35,190 nt of DNA from Phycisphaera sp. Its GTDB lineage: Bacteria > Planctomycetota > Phycisphaerae > Phycisphaerales > Zrk34. Below are positions 7,244 to 15,029 of this stretch, piece after piece. Location: positions 1 through 35,190 of the forward strand of contig WGMA01000077.1 of the NCBI GenBank assembly GCA_016125285.1, in the 5' to 3' direction. Below the pieces are notes generated by a model. It saw only the letters and a list, made by a program, of their open reading frames with translations. It was not told where the DNA came from and ran no database searches. A program made the translations under genes and the position numbers. How positions within the stretch are numbered: position 1 is the stretch's first letter; each line of letters starts with the position of its first letter.

Positions 7244-8026
7244 GTGGAGCCTCAAGAGACGGACGCCGACATGATTTCAGCGCAAGGACATACCGCCGAC
7301 ACGCAGGAAGAGTCCCGCGTGTCGAAGGAACTGGAACTCGCCTACAAGGAGTTGATCCAGTACGCCCGCGATCTGCGTGAAACCGTGCAGCGTGAGCAGC
7401 AGAAGACACGCGAACTCGAGGGCGCGTACTTCGACACGGTGATGCGGCTGACGCGCGCCTGTGAACTGCGTGACAACGAGACCGGCGCCCACATCAACCG
7501 CCTCGGCGAGTACACGTTTCTCGTCGCTCGGTGCCTGGGGATGCCGGTCGACCAGCAGAAGCTGCTGTCCGCGGCGGCGCCGTTGCACGACATCGGCAAG
7601 ATCGGCGTGCCCGACTCCGTGTTGCTCAAGGCCGGCGGCTACACGACCGAAGAGTTCAACATGATGAAGCAGCACACGGTGATCGGCGCGAACATCCTCG
7701 CGGGGTCGGTGTCGCCGCTCCTCGAGGCCGCGCGCGAGATCGCGCTGACCCACCATGAACGTTTCGACGGCACCGGCTACCCGCAGGGGCTGTCCGGCGA
7801 GCAGATCCCGCTGTCCGGGCGGATCGTCATGCTCGCGGATGTTTACGACGCGTTGCGGTCGCAGCGGCCGTACAAGCCTCCGTACGAGCACGACGCGGCG
7901 TGCAACATCATCCTCAACGGCGACGGGCGAACGCTGCCCGAGCACTTCGATCCGACGATCCTCGATGTGTTCCGTTCGGAGCACAAATGGTTCGACGAGA
8001 TCTTCCGCAACACACGCGGCAAGTAA
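7244..8026 (+). CDS. HD-GYP domain c-di-GMP phosphodiesterase
   Basis: 260 residues. An N-terminal helical segment (about 24-60) contains ELELAYKELIQYARDLR, very like the N-terminus of the activator encoded just upstream. The HD-GYP domain follows (about 60-255) with HDIGKIGVPD (115-124) and HHERFDGTGYP (170-180); metal ligands and the GYP triplet are intact, so activity is expected. HD-GYP enzymes hydrolyse cyclic di-GMP and generally favour motility over sessile growth. They often carry an N-terminal receiver; here it is missing and a stand-alone receiver is encoded two genes upstream. The start is GTG 7244, because GAGGA at 7232-7236 is spaced 7 nt from it; ATG 7271 is a poorer alternative. 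The gap to the activator gene is 65 bp. Confidence 0.94.
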   Translation: MEPQETDADMISAQGHTADTQEESRVSKELELAYKELIQYARDLRETVQREQQKTRELEGAYFDTVMRLTRACELRDNETGAHINRLGEYTFLVARCLGMPVDQQKLLSAAAPLHDIGKIGVPDSVLLKAGGYTTEEFNMMKQHTVIGANILAGSVSPLLEAAREIALTHHERFDGTGYPQGLSGEQIPLSGRIVMLADVYDALRSQRPYKPPYEHDAACNIILNGDGRTLPEHFDPTILDVFRSEHKWFDEIFRNTRGK

Positions 8027-8277
8027 GCAACAATACACCTGATTGCGGGAAGCGAAATATGCGCGGCGTAAGCCGTGATGTTGTAGGCATTAGCGTATAA
8101 ACCCGACATCTAAAAACGTTTGTAGCGCACGGGAGGGGTTGCGGGATCAGGTTTATTCACTATTGTTACGCTTCTGCTACGAGACGCCTGTGGACGCTTA
8201 GGATCCAATAATCCACGATTCCGTCGGTGTTCTGTTTGCTCTGAAACTGTGCGAACAGCATCCGCAAGAACGTTGAT

Positions 8278-8892
8278 ATGCAGAATTCGTCTGCCATGCC
8301 GCCCACTGATCCCAACGCATGTTTGCACGCGGTTTTCGCTGTGATGCGAGGCTCGAGCGATGGGTATTGCGCGATCGACGACGAAATGCGGGTGCTGGCG
8401 ATCAACCCCGTGTTGCGACGATACCTGTCGCTGTCCGCCGAGGATGGCGACGGCTCGCCGTCCCTGTTTGCGTTGGCGAATGGTCGTCTGGACGTTTCGG
8501 AGATGCGTGCGTTCCTCGCCGGAGCCATGGCGCATCCGCTCGATCTGAACCTGGCCGGTGAGCCGCGTTTTGTCGCACGCGTGTCGGCGCAGCGAACGAA
8601 CGTCGTGGACAGGGTCACATTCCGTCAGTTCCGGTTCCAGACCGACCACTCACGGCACCTGGCCCGTAAACGCAATGAGATCCGCGAGCTGGCCTGCGAG
8701 ATCCGCACGCCGCTGACCAGCGTGTATGGATTCTCCGAACTGCTGTTGAGTCGTGAGTTTCCGGCGGAGAAGCAGCGCGAGTTCATCGAACTGATCTACG
8801 AAGAGGCCGGTCGCCTGGCGCGGCATGTCGAGCAACTGCTGCATCTGGAACTGGACGTTGTCGACGGGGATGGCGACGGCGAGGCGAGCTGA
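8278..8892 (+). CDS. Degenerate histidine-kinase-like protein (PAS-like plus HisKA, acceptor His replaced by Cys, no ATPase domain)
   Basis: 204 residues. Residues 15-110 look like a PAS sensor (DGYCAIDDEMRVLAINPVL). Residues 120-190 follow a HisKA dimerisation domain: RNEIRELACEIRTPLTSVYGFSELL matches the usual SHELRTPL H-box, but the acceptor His is Cys140 (codon TGC). The protein ends after the second HisKA helix with an acidic tail, and no HATPase_c domain follows in any frame before the next gene. It cannot act as an ordinary kinase; it might dock a receiver, form heterodimers with a kinase, or be decaying. The PAS call is tentative. ATG 8278 has a poor ribosome site, and ATG 8296 is possible. 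Context: last gene of the signalling block. Confidence 0.8.
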   Translation: MQNSSAMPPTDPNACLHAVFAVMRGSSDGYCAIDDEMRVLAINPVLRRYLSLSAEDGDGSPSLFALANGRLDVSEMRAFLAGAMAHPLDLNLAGEPRFVARVSAQRTNVVDRVTFRQFRFQTDHSRHLARKRNEIRELACEIRTPLTSVYGFSELLLSREFPAEKQREFIELIYEEAGRLARHVEQLLHLELDVVDGDGDGEAS

Positions 8893-8958
8893 GGCGGTCG
8901 AGGCGCGGTCACATCACGATTCTGAAGGCTAAGGGATTTCGCGTGGAACTTGTCCTGA

Positions 8959-8985
8959 GCGGACTTGCGGGCTAACGTCCGCAAG
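8959..8985. repeat. Extragenic stem-loop with two alternative pairings
   Basis: GCGGAC (8959-8964) can pair with GTCCGC (8977-8982), or CTTGCGG (8964-8970) with CCGCAAG (8979-8985). The 12-mer TCCGCAAGAACG spanning its right side (8978-8989) also occurs at 8261-8272 before the preceding gene. It has no T-run, so it is not a standard terminator. A dispersed extragenic repeat is possible. Confidence 0.45.
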
Positions 8986-9000
8986 AACGAATGTTCGTTC
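8985..9000. promoter_or_regulatory. Palindromic operator-like site upstream of the oxidoreductase gene
   Basis: GAACGAATGTTCGTTC has perfect 7-bp arms around TG and lies 30 bp before the ATG at 9031. The core GAAC-N4-GTTC has the layout of a Gram-positive-type LexA box, but the gene is not an SOS gene. The bound factor is unknown. Confidence 0.4.
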
Positions 9001-9030
9001 TATGGAGCTTAGCTTAAGGAGCTTAGAGGT

Positions 9031-10317
9031 ATGTCGGACATGATCCCTTCACGTAGACAGTTTTTGGGAACCACGTCGGCGCTGGCTGCGGCCGCGGCGT
9101 TGTCTTCGCGGACCTACGCGGCGGACTCGAACACGATCCGTATCGGCCTGGTGGGCTGCGGCGGTCGTGGCAGCGGCGCGATCGGCAACGCGCTGGACGC
9201 CGATCCCCATCTCCAGGTCGTCGCCGTCGGCGACGTGTTCGAGCACAAGGTCGCCGCCGCGGCGGATCGCTTCACCAAGATGGATCCCAAGCGGGTGGAC
9301 CTGCCGCTCGACAAGCGCTTCGTCGGCCTCGACGCGTACAAGAACGTGATCGATAACGTCGACGTGGTGCTGTTGGCCACGCCGCCCGGCTTCCGCCCGC
9401 TGCACATCGAGTACGCCGTCAAGCAGGGCAAGCACGTGTTCGCCGAGAAGCCCGTAGCGACCGACCCGGTCGGCGTGCGGCGGGTGCTCGCGGCCTGCAA
9501 GGAAGCCGAGAAGAAGAATCTGACCGTCGTGTCGGGTCTGTGCTACCGCTACGACGCAGGCAAGCAGGACACGATCAAGCGTCTGCACGACGGCGCGATC
9601 GGCGACATCCGCGTCGTCAGCAGCAAGTACTGGTCGGGTACGCCGTGGTTCCGCGATGCGCAGCCGGGGTGGTCGGGCATGCAGAAGCAGCTCAACAACT
9701 GGTACTTTTACGTCTGGCTCTGCGGCGATCAGATCGCCGAGCAGGCCGTGCACTCGATCGACAAGTGCGCGTGGCTGATGAAGGACGAATCGCCCGAGCG
9801 CGTCGTGGCGTCCGGCGGTCGCGCCGTGCGTACCGACGAGAAGTTCGCCCAGATCTGGGACAACATGTCCGTGACCTACGAGTACGCAGACGGTCGTCTG
9901 GTCCACCTGGGCTGTCGCCAGTGGGACGGCAACGGCATCTACCACACGGTCGAGGACCGCGTGATCGGCGCCAAGGGCTGGGCCAACGCGCAGTCGCACG
10001 ATATCTACCCGGATGGCGCCGAGAAGTGGTCGTGGCGCCGCGACAAGGACGATCCCCGCGCCCGCAACATGTACGTCGAAGAGCACGTGCAGATGTACAA
10101 GGCGATCCGCAGCAACACCACGATCAACAACGGCAGCTACATGTGCAATTCCACGCTCATGGGCATCGCCGGGCGGATGTCCGCGTACGCGGGCAAGGCG
10201 TTGAAGTGGGAGGACGTGGTCAACTCGAAGCACGACCTGACGCCCGCCGACATGAGCATCGACGGGCCGGGCTCGACGATGGGCGTGCCCGTCCCGGGCA
10301 AGTATGACATCGGCTGA
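9031..10317 (+). CDS. Gfo/Idh/MocA-family oxidoreductase, Tat-exported
   Basis: 428 residues. The N-terminus has a twin-arginine signal (SRRQFLG, Arg 8-9, then an Ala-rich hydrophobic stretch ending near TYAADS), so export in folded form, with cofactor already bound, is expected. The Rossmann domain starts at about 36 (IRIGLVGCGGRGSG), followed by the family's EKPVATD motif with its conserved Lys and the C-terminal alpha/beta domain (SKYWSGTPWF, VHSIDKCAWL). These NAD(P)-dependent enzymes oxidise, reduce or epimerise sugars and inositols, and some cleave glycosidic bonds redox-neutrally. The start at ATG 9031 has TAAGGAG 9 nt upstream. It is monocistronic, with its own terminator, and faces a XylR-type regulator, fitting a carbohydrate role. 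Substrate unknown. Confidence 0.92.
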   Translation: MSDMIPSRRQFLGTTSALAAAAALSSRTYAADSNTIRIGLVGCGGRGSGAIGNALDADPHLQVVAVGDVFEHKVAAAADRFTKMDPKRVDLPLDKRFVGLDAYKNVIDNVDVVLLATPPGFRPLHIEYAVKQGKHVFAEKPVATDPVGVRRVLAACKEAEKKNLTVVSGLCYRYDAGKQDTIKRLHDGAIGDIRVVSSKYWSGTPWFRDAQPGWSGMQKQLNNWYFYVWLCGDQIAEQAVHSIDKCAWLMKDESPERVVASGGRAVRTDEKFAQIWDNMSVTYEYADGRLVHLGCRQWDGNGIYHTVEDRVIGAKGWANAQSHDIYPDGAEKWSWRRDKDDPRARNMYVEEHVQMYKAIRSNTTINNGSYMCNSTLMGIAGRMSAYAGKALKWEDVVNSKHDLTPADMSIDGPGSTMGVPVPGKYDIG

Positions 10318-10342
10318 TTGTTCGCGCCGCAGAGGAAACGAC

Positions 10343-10377
10343 GAAACCCCGGTCGCGAGGCCGGGGTTTCTTTTTTT
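10343..10377 (+). terminator. Rho-independent terminator
   Basis: A perfect 10-bp stem, GAAACCCCGG (10343-10352) with CCGGGGTTTC (10361-10370), an 8-nt loop and seven T residues. It ends the oxidoreductase transcript 25 bp after its stop codon. It sits at the 3' end of the convergent regulator gene but has no matching A-run on its left for strong action on the minus strand. Confidence 0.92.
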
Positions 10378-10379
10378 GG

Positions 10380-11558
10380 TCACTCGCCGATGCGGTACCG
10401 GCTGCGATACTGTCCGGGCGTGACGCCGACCTTGCGCTTGAACAGCGAGTTGAGGTACTCGGCGTGCTTGAACCCCGCGAGTTCCGCGATCCGCGCGAGC
10501 TTGAAGTCGGTCTCGCTGAGCAGTAGTTTCGCCTTGTCGATCTGGACGCGAAGGATCTCGGCCTTGGGTGACCGGCCGATCAACTCGTTGAATCGCCGCT
10601 CGAGCGTGCTGCGCGACAATGTCAGGTGCGACAGCACCTGCTCGACCGTCAGTCCATCGCAGGCGTGCTCGCGTATGTAGCGCACGGCCTGTGCGATCTC
10701 GGGGTCGGCGATCGCCAGCACGTCGGTCGACTGACGTGTCACGGCCGCGATGGGATCGATGAGCGTGACGGCCTCTTCGGGCGCCTCGCCGCGCATCAGC
10801 CGGTCGAGCGTCGCGGCGGCGGTGTAGCCGATGCGTTCGGTGTCGAGTTCGATGCTCGACAGCGGCGGATCGCAGAGCTGACAGAGTTCCAGATCGTTGT
10901 CGACGCCGATGACCGCGATCTCGTCGGGGATCGCCACGCCCATGTCGCGACAGACCTCGAGGATCTGCTGGGCGCGCACGTCGTTGCACGCCATCACGCC
11001 CACCGGGCGCGGCAGGCTCTTGAGCCAGTCCGCGATCGCCTTCCACTGGCGCTCGCCGGGCGCCTCGAACGTCGGCGTCATCGCGTCTTCGGTGAACGAG
11101 CGCCCGTGAAACACGTGCACGTCGTGCCCGCTGGCCTTGAGCCGCTGCACGAAGCAGTCGCGTCGCCGGTCGGAGTACTTCACGCCGTTGAATCCACAGA
11201 ACGCGAAGTGTTCGAAGCCGCGCTCGCGGAGGTGATTCGCCGCAAGGTCGGACACCGCCTTCTCGTTGACGTCGACGATGGGGATGTTCTCGATCTCGTG
11301 CATACCGCGGACGTCGACGATCGGGACGTCGAGTTTCCGCAGCGAGCGGATGAGTTTCGGCGACTCAAGGCGGGCGATGATCCCGTCGCCGTCCCAGCCC
11401 CGCATCCAACGCGGGGCGTCGTCGGCGAGCATGCGTTCCTGATGGTAGATCGACCACGCGTCGTGCGTGCGGACGTACGCACCGATGCCGCGTAGCACGC
11501 CGCGCCCGTACCCGCGGGAAGACTCGACCAGCAACGCGATCTTGGGTCTCTTGGCCAT
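10380..11558 (-). CDS. XylR-type transcriptional regulator (LacI-like sensor plus AraC helix-turn-helix)
   Basis: 392 residues. Residues 5-275 resemble the periplasmic-binding-protein/LacI sugar-sensor fold (KIALLVESSRGYGRGVLRGIGAYV, VGVMACNDVRAQQILEVCRDMGV, IAVIGVDND). The last 100 residues are an AraC-type double helix-turn-helix (LTVEQVLSHLTLSRSTLERRF; LARIAELAGFKHAEYLNSLFKRKVGVTPGQYR). This architecture is that of E. coli XylR, a sugar-responsive activator. The start is ATG 11558 (MAKRPK), with AAAGG just upstream; the in-frame extension to 11600 has no support. It is divergent from the prepilin/sulfatase genes across 233 bp holding inverted repeats, and convergent with the oxidoreductase. 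Likely role: regulating the adjacent carbohydrate genes in response to a sugar. Confidence 0.93.
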   Translation of the reverse strand: MAKRPKIALLVESSRGYGRGVLRGIGAYVRTHDAWSIYHQERMLADDAPRWMRGWDGDGIIARLESPKLIRSLRKLDVPIVDVRGMHEIENIPIVDVNEKAVSDLAANHLRERGFEHFAFCGFNGVKYSDRRRDCFVQRLKASGHDVHVFHGRSFTEDAMTPTFEAPGERQWKAIADWLKSLPRPVGVMACNDVRAQQILEVCRDMGVAIPDEIAVIGVDNDLELCQLCDPPLSSIELDTERIGYTAAATLDRLMRGEAPEEAVTLIDPIAAVTRQSTDVLAIADPEIAQAVRYIREHACDGLTVEQVLSHLTLSRSTLERRFNELIGRSPKAEILRVQIDKAKLLLSETDFKLARIAELAGFKHAEYLNSLFKRKVGVTPGQYRSRYRIGE

Positions 11559-11624
11559 GTGCACCTTTGGCGGAAGAGGTCTGTGAATTGACGCAAACAT
11601 TCAGGCAGCCCAACGGCACGCCGC

Positions 11625-11727
11625 AGACATTATTGCACAGATTCGAGAAAATGTCTGTGTTTTGCCGTCTGCCAGAGGCGAGAGCTATGACGGAAACACT
11701 CATTGTCATTCCGCTATTGCACAATGA
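11625..11727. promoter_or_regulatory. Divergent control region with two inverted repeats and a repeated 9-mer
   Basis: CAGACATT (11625-11632) is mirrored by AATGTCTG (11651-11658), and TCATTGT (11700-11706) by ACAATGA (11721-11727). TATTGCACA occurs at 11632-11640 and 11715-11723, each overlapping an inverted repeat. The layout suggests paired operators for the XylR-type regulator controlling itself and the divergent prepilin/sulfatase genes. No strong -35/-10 pair stands out. Confidence 0.45.
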
Positions 11728-11791
11728 TATCCGCCCGGCAGCGCAGGATAATGCAACGGTGCGATTCACATCCGCCACGGAGCTTAGCGTC

Positions 11792-12565
11792 ATGCCAACG
11801 TCCGACCGACACAATCAACATCGCCGTCACGCGGGGTTCACCATCGTTGAACTGATGGTGGTTGTGTCCATCATCGCACTGCTGATCGCGATCATGTTTC
11901 CCACCATGGACCGAGCCTTCGAGGCGTCCCGCCGCGTGGTCTGCTGCAGCAATCTGCGCCAGATCGATTTCGGCATGCTCGGCTACACCGAAGACTACGG
12001 CCGCGTGTTCCCGCCGCACCGTGGCGTGAACATGAACACCGAACCCAACTGGCCGCAGCTCGTCGCGAAGTACGCGCCCGGCGAGCAACTCGCACGCTGC
12101 CCGAACCTCAAGGGCATGCAGAAGGACTTCGGCGTCGAGTGGGAGTGGAAGTACGACTTCAATAACATCGGCTACGGCTACAACGGCTTCTTCCTCGGGC
12201 ACTGGTACCACGGCCACGGCGACCCGGACACGGGCAACTGGTCCGAGGGCACCTATATCAACGCCAAGCCGTGGGAGAAGCTGTCGCGCGTCAAGCAGCC
12301 GGCAAAGTGTATCTCGTTCGGCGACTCGAGCCCCAAGACGTCGGGCGGAGTGAACTACGGCGTGTCGCTGACGCTGTGGTGGCCCTACATCAACAAGTAC
12401 CAGGAAGAGGTCAACGGCACGCGTCACAAGAACGCGGGCGTTGTCAGCTTCGTCGACGGTCACGCGGAGGTGATCCTGGACCCCGACGCGACCATCAACC
12501 CCAAGGCCGACAACACCGATGAGTTCATCGAGTATTGGGACCCACAGGTCCGACTCAAACCGTAA
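11792..12565 (+). CDS. Prepilin-like H-X9-DG family protein
   Basis: 257 residues. The type IV prepilin signal is a short basic leader followed by G15/F16 (AG-FTIVELMVVVSIIALLIAI), with Glu at mature position 5, cut and methylated by PilD-type peptidase in the families known. The C-terminus has RHKNAGVVSFVDGHAEVI, matching the H-X9-DG motif of the large planctomycete DUF1559/SBP_bac_10 family. These are thought to be surface or periplasmic pseudopilins; their roles are mostly unknown. The start is ATG 11792 (GGAG 9 nt upstream); the longer in-frame ORF from 11567 adds a non-conserved leader crossing the regulatory region. It precedes a second prepilin-like gene and the sulfatases. Confidence 0.9.
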   Translation: MPTSDRHNQHRRHAGFTIVELMVVVSIIALLIAIMFPTMDRAFEASRRVVCCSNLRQIDFGMLGYTEDYGRVFPPHRGVNMNTEPNWPQLVAKYAPGEQLARCPNLKGMQKDFGVEWEWKYDFNNIGYGYNGFFLGHWYHGHGDPDTGNWSEGTYINAKPWEKLSRVKQPAKCISFGDSSPKTSGGVNYGVSLTLWWPYINKYQEEVNGTRHKNAGVVSFVDGHAEVILDPDATINPKADNTDEFIEYWDPQVRLKP

Positions 12566-12570
12566 TCTTC

Positions 12571-12597
12571 ACCGCGACGCGCGTGACGGGTCGCGGT
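12571..12597 (+). other. Intercistronic stem-loop
   Basis: ACCGCGAC (12571-12578) and GTCGCGGT (12590-12597) form a perfect 8-bp stem with an 11-nt loop, 5 bp after the first prepilin stop. No T-run follows. It may stabilise or attenuate the transcript between the two prepilin genes. Confidence 0.45.
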
Positions 12598-12617
12598 AAC
12601 ATGACATGAAGGCACAC

Positions 12618-13463
12618 ATGTCCACACGCCCCAAATCCCGTGGATTCACGCTGATAGAGATGCTGATCGCGGTCGCCATTATCGCGATGCTGATCGGGAT
12701 TCTGCTTGTGTCGCTGTCCAAGGCGAAGGATCGCGCCGAGGACCTGGTCGGCTCGTACCCGACGAAGGGGATGTGGGCGTTCTGGGGCATGGAGGAGGGC
12801 AGCGGGCCGCGCGTCGGTCGCACGCTGCCGGGCAACATCGAGGGACCGGGCGCGGTGACCGGCCACGGCGTCAAGTGGGTGATGGACAAGGACCGCGGCT
12901 CGGTGCTGTCGTTCCCCGGCGGAGACGAGTGTGTCGTGTCGGGCACGCGTGTGCTCGGCGGGTCGTTCTCAATCGGATGCTGGGTCAAGCCGCGAAACGT
13001 CGGCACCAACTGGGCGGGGTTCCTGTCGAAGAGCGCGAAGATCGGCGGCAGCCGCGTGTTCTGGTTCGGTCAGCACGCCACCGACGGCATGATCCGCTTC
13101 GGCGTCTACCTCAACAACACCAACGAAACGCCGCTCGACGCCAACGTCGGACTTAAGAACGGCGAGTGGCAGCACGTCGCCGCTTCGTACGACGGGCACT
13201 TCCAGAAGATCTACTACAACGGTCAGCTCATCGCCACGAGCCCCGACCGCAACACGCCACTGCTCGACGGCGACTCGCAGTTCTGGATCGGCAAGTCCAC
13301 CGCCACCGGATTCGACGGGCTGATCGACGACGCCTTCGTCTACGAGCGTGCGTTGACCGACGAAGAGGTCAAGACGATCTACGAGGCGCGCTCGGCGGGC
13401 ATGGCGGAGTACAACCAGAAGCTGCGCCCCGCGTTTGATGAACTGCCATACGACTCGCGCTAG
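12618..13463 (+). CDS. Prepilin-like protein with LamG / concanavalin-like domain
   Basis: 281 residues. Prepilin signal G9/F10 with Glu at mature position 5 (GFTLIEMLIAVAIIAMLIGILLV), then a LamG-3-type beta-sandwich at about 60-265: GGSFSIGCWVKPR, WQHVAASYDGHFQKIYYNGQLIA, FWIGKSTATGFDGLIDDAFVYERALTDEEV. LamG folds bind glycans or act as adhesion modules. Fused to a pseudopilin, it suggests a carbohydrate-binding surface or periplasmic fibre component. The start is ATG 12618, because AAGG lies 5 nt upstream; ATG 12606 is in frame but overlaps that site. It ends 14 bp before the first sulfatase, so co-transcription is likely. Confidence 0.88.
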   Translation: MSTRPKSRGFTLIEMLIAVAIIAMLIGILLVSLSKAKDRAEDLVGSYPTKGMWAFWGMEEGSGPRVGRTLPGNIEGPGAVTGHGVKWVMDKDRGSVLSFPGGDECVVSGTRVLGGSFSIGCWVKPRNVGTNWAGFLSKSAKIGGSRVFWFGQHATDGMIRFGVYLNNTNETPLDANVGLKNGEWQHVAASYDGHFQKIYYNGQLIATSPDRNTPLLDGDSQFWIGKSTATGFDGLIDDAFVYERALTDEEVKTIYEARSAGMAEYNQKLRPAFDELPYDSR

Positions 13464-13477
13464 CCGCCAGGAGAGTC

Positions 13478-14986
13478 ATGACGAAGCTGAATCGCTGTTT
13501 GCCGACGCGTTGGGTGGGGATATTGATCGCACTGTGCGCGGCCTGCGTAATCGCGCCCGAACGTTCGGCGCATGGCGCCAGCGATCGCCCGCCGAACTTC
13601 GTGCTCATCTTCGCCGACGATCTGGGCTACGGCGATCTGGGTTGCTACGGCAGCGAGCTGATCCGCACGCCGCGCATCGATCGGATGGCGAAGGAGGGCA
13701 TGCGGTTCACGAATTTCTACGCCCAGCCGATCTGCGGACCCAGCCGCACGGCGATCATGACCGGCTGCTACCCGCTGCGTGTCGCCGAGCGGCACAACAT
13801 CAAGCAGATCCACCCGATCGTACACTCGAAGGAGATCACGATCGCCGAGGTGCTCAAGCAGAAGAACTACGCCACCGCGTGCTTCGGCAAGTGGGACCTG
13901 GCCAAGCACTCGCAGACCGATTTCTACCCCGAGCTGATGCCCAACCACCAGGGCTTCGATTACTTCTACGGCACGCCGACCAGCAACGACGCCTTCGCGA
14001 ACCTCTATCGCAATGAGGAGTTGATCGAGCCGAAGACAAATCTGTCGACCATCACTAAACGCTACACCGACGAGGCGATCGGTTTCATCGAGAAGCATCG
14101 CGACGAGCCGTTCTTCGTGTACCTGCCGCACTCGATGCCGCACGTGCGCCTCGCCGCGTCGGACGACTTCCGCGGCAAGTCGAAGCGCGGGTTGTACGGC
14201 GACGTCGTCGAAGAGCTCGATTTCAACGTCGGACGTCTGCTCGACGCGCTGGAACGCATGAAGCTCGTCGACAACACCTACGTGATCTTCACGTCGGACA
14301 ACGGGCCGTGGCTGATCAAGAACAAGGACCATCGCGACGGGATCGAGGACATCGACCACGGCGGGTCGGCCGGGCCGCTGCGCAGCGGCAAGGTGTCGAC
14401 GTGGGACGGCGGCGAGCGTGTGCCGTGCATCGTGTGGGCGCCGGGCCGCGTGCCCGCGGGAACGACGTGCGAGAATGTCGCGGCAACGATCGACATGCTG
14501 CCGACGTTCGCCGCGATGGCCGGCGCGTCGCCGCCGACGGATCGCGTGATCGACGGCGTGGACATCCGGCCGCTGTTTGCCGGCGAGTTCGACAAGGCCG
14601 ACCCCGAACGCGTGTTCTACTTCTATATGCTCAACCACCTGCGCGGCGTGCGCGTGGGGCAATGGAAGCTGCACGCGGCGATGCCGGAGCACCCCAAGTG
14701 GCTCGGGCCGTTCGCCGTCAACAAGCACATCGCGCCGGAGGACGACATCGGCTTCGCCAAGCCGGCGCTGTTCGACCTCGCGTCGGACATCGGTGAGACG
14801 CGTGATGTGGCGGCGGAGCACCCAGACGTCGTGAAGAAGCTTTCGGCGCTGCTGGACGCGGCGCGCGAGGATATCGGCGACTACGACCGCGTCGGCAAGA
14901 ACGCGCGGTTCTTCGATCCGTACGACGAGCGGCCGAAGGTGTTCGACACGGCGTACGCGGGTGGATCGCGCAGGCCGAAGGATTGA
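13478..14986 (+). CDS. Exported sulfatase (formylglycine-dependent), first of three
   Basis: 502 residues with a signal peptide (about 1-34, ending near AHGAS). Sulfatase signatures: metal Asp pair in FADDLGYGDLGCYG (D47, D48), the C86-G-P-S-R motif whose Cys becomes formylglycine, LPHSMPH, and TSDNGPW. The enzyme should hydrolyse sulfate esters, probably on polysaccharide, outside the cytoplasm. One oddity: the usual GKWHLG box reads GKWDLA, putting Asp140 where an active-site His normally sits. It is clearly related to the third sulfatase (shared CGPSR, MTGCYP, HSxEIT and PELMPN blocks), so they are likely duplicates. AGGAG lies 4 nt before ATG 13478. No formylglycine-generating enzyme is encoded in the window. 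Confidence 0.94.
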   Translation: MTKLNRCLPTRWVGILIALCAACVIAPERSAHGASDRPPNFVLIFADDLGYGDLGCYGSELIRTPRIDRMAKEGMRFTNFYAQPICGPSRTAIMTGCYPLRVAERHNIKQIHPIVHSKEITIAEVLKQKNYATACFGKWDLAKHSQTDFYPELMPNHQGFDYFYGTPTSNDAFANLYRNEELIEPKTNLSTITKRYTDEAIGFIEKHRDEPFFVYLPHSMPHVRLAASDDFRGKSKRGLYGDVVEELDFNVGRLLDALERMKLVDNTYVIFTSDNGPWLIKNKDHRDGIEDIDHGGSAGPLRSGKVSTWDGGERVPCIVWAPGRVPAGTTCENVAATIDMLPTFAAMAGASPPTDRVIDGVDIRPLFAGEFDKADPERVFYFYMLNHLRGVRVGQWKLHAAMPEHPKWLGPFAVNKHIAPEDDIGFAKPALFDLASDIGETRDVAAEHPDVVKKLSALLDAAREDIGDYDRVGKNARFFDPYDERPKVFDTAYAGGSRRPKD

Positions 14987-15029
14987 CAGGACGCAAGGTG
15001 CGTCGCGGGTCACGGTAGAGGACGACACG

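Noticed and set aside
8985-8996. GAAC-N4-GTTC as a LexA/SOS box
   Set aside because: The downstream gene is a sugar-type oxidoreductase, flanking bases do not extend the consensus, and the longer 16-bp palindrome explains the match; kept only as an operator-like site.
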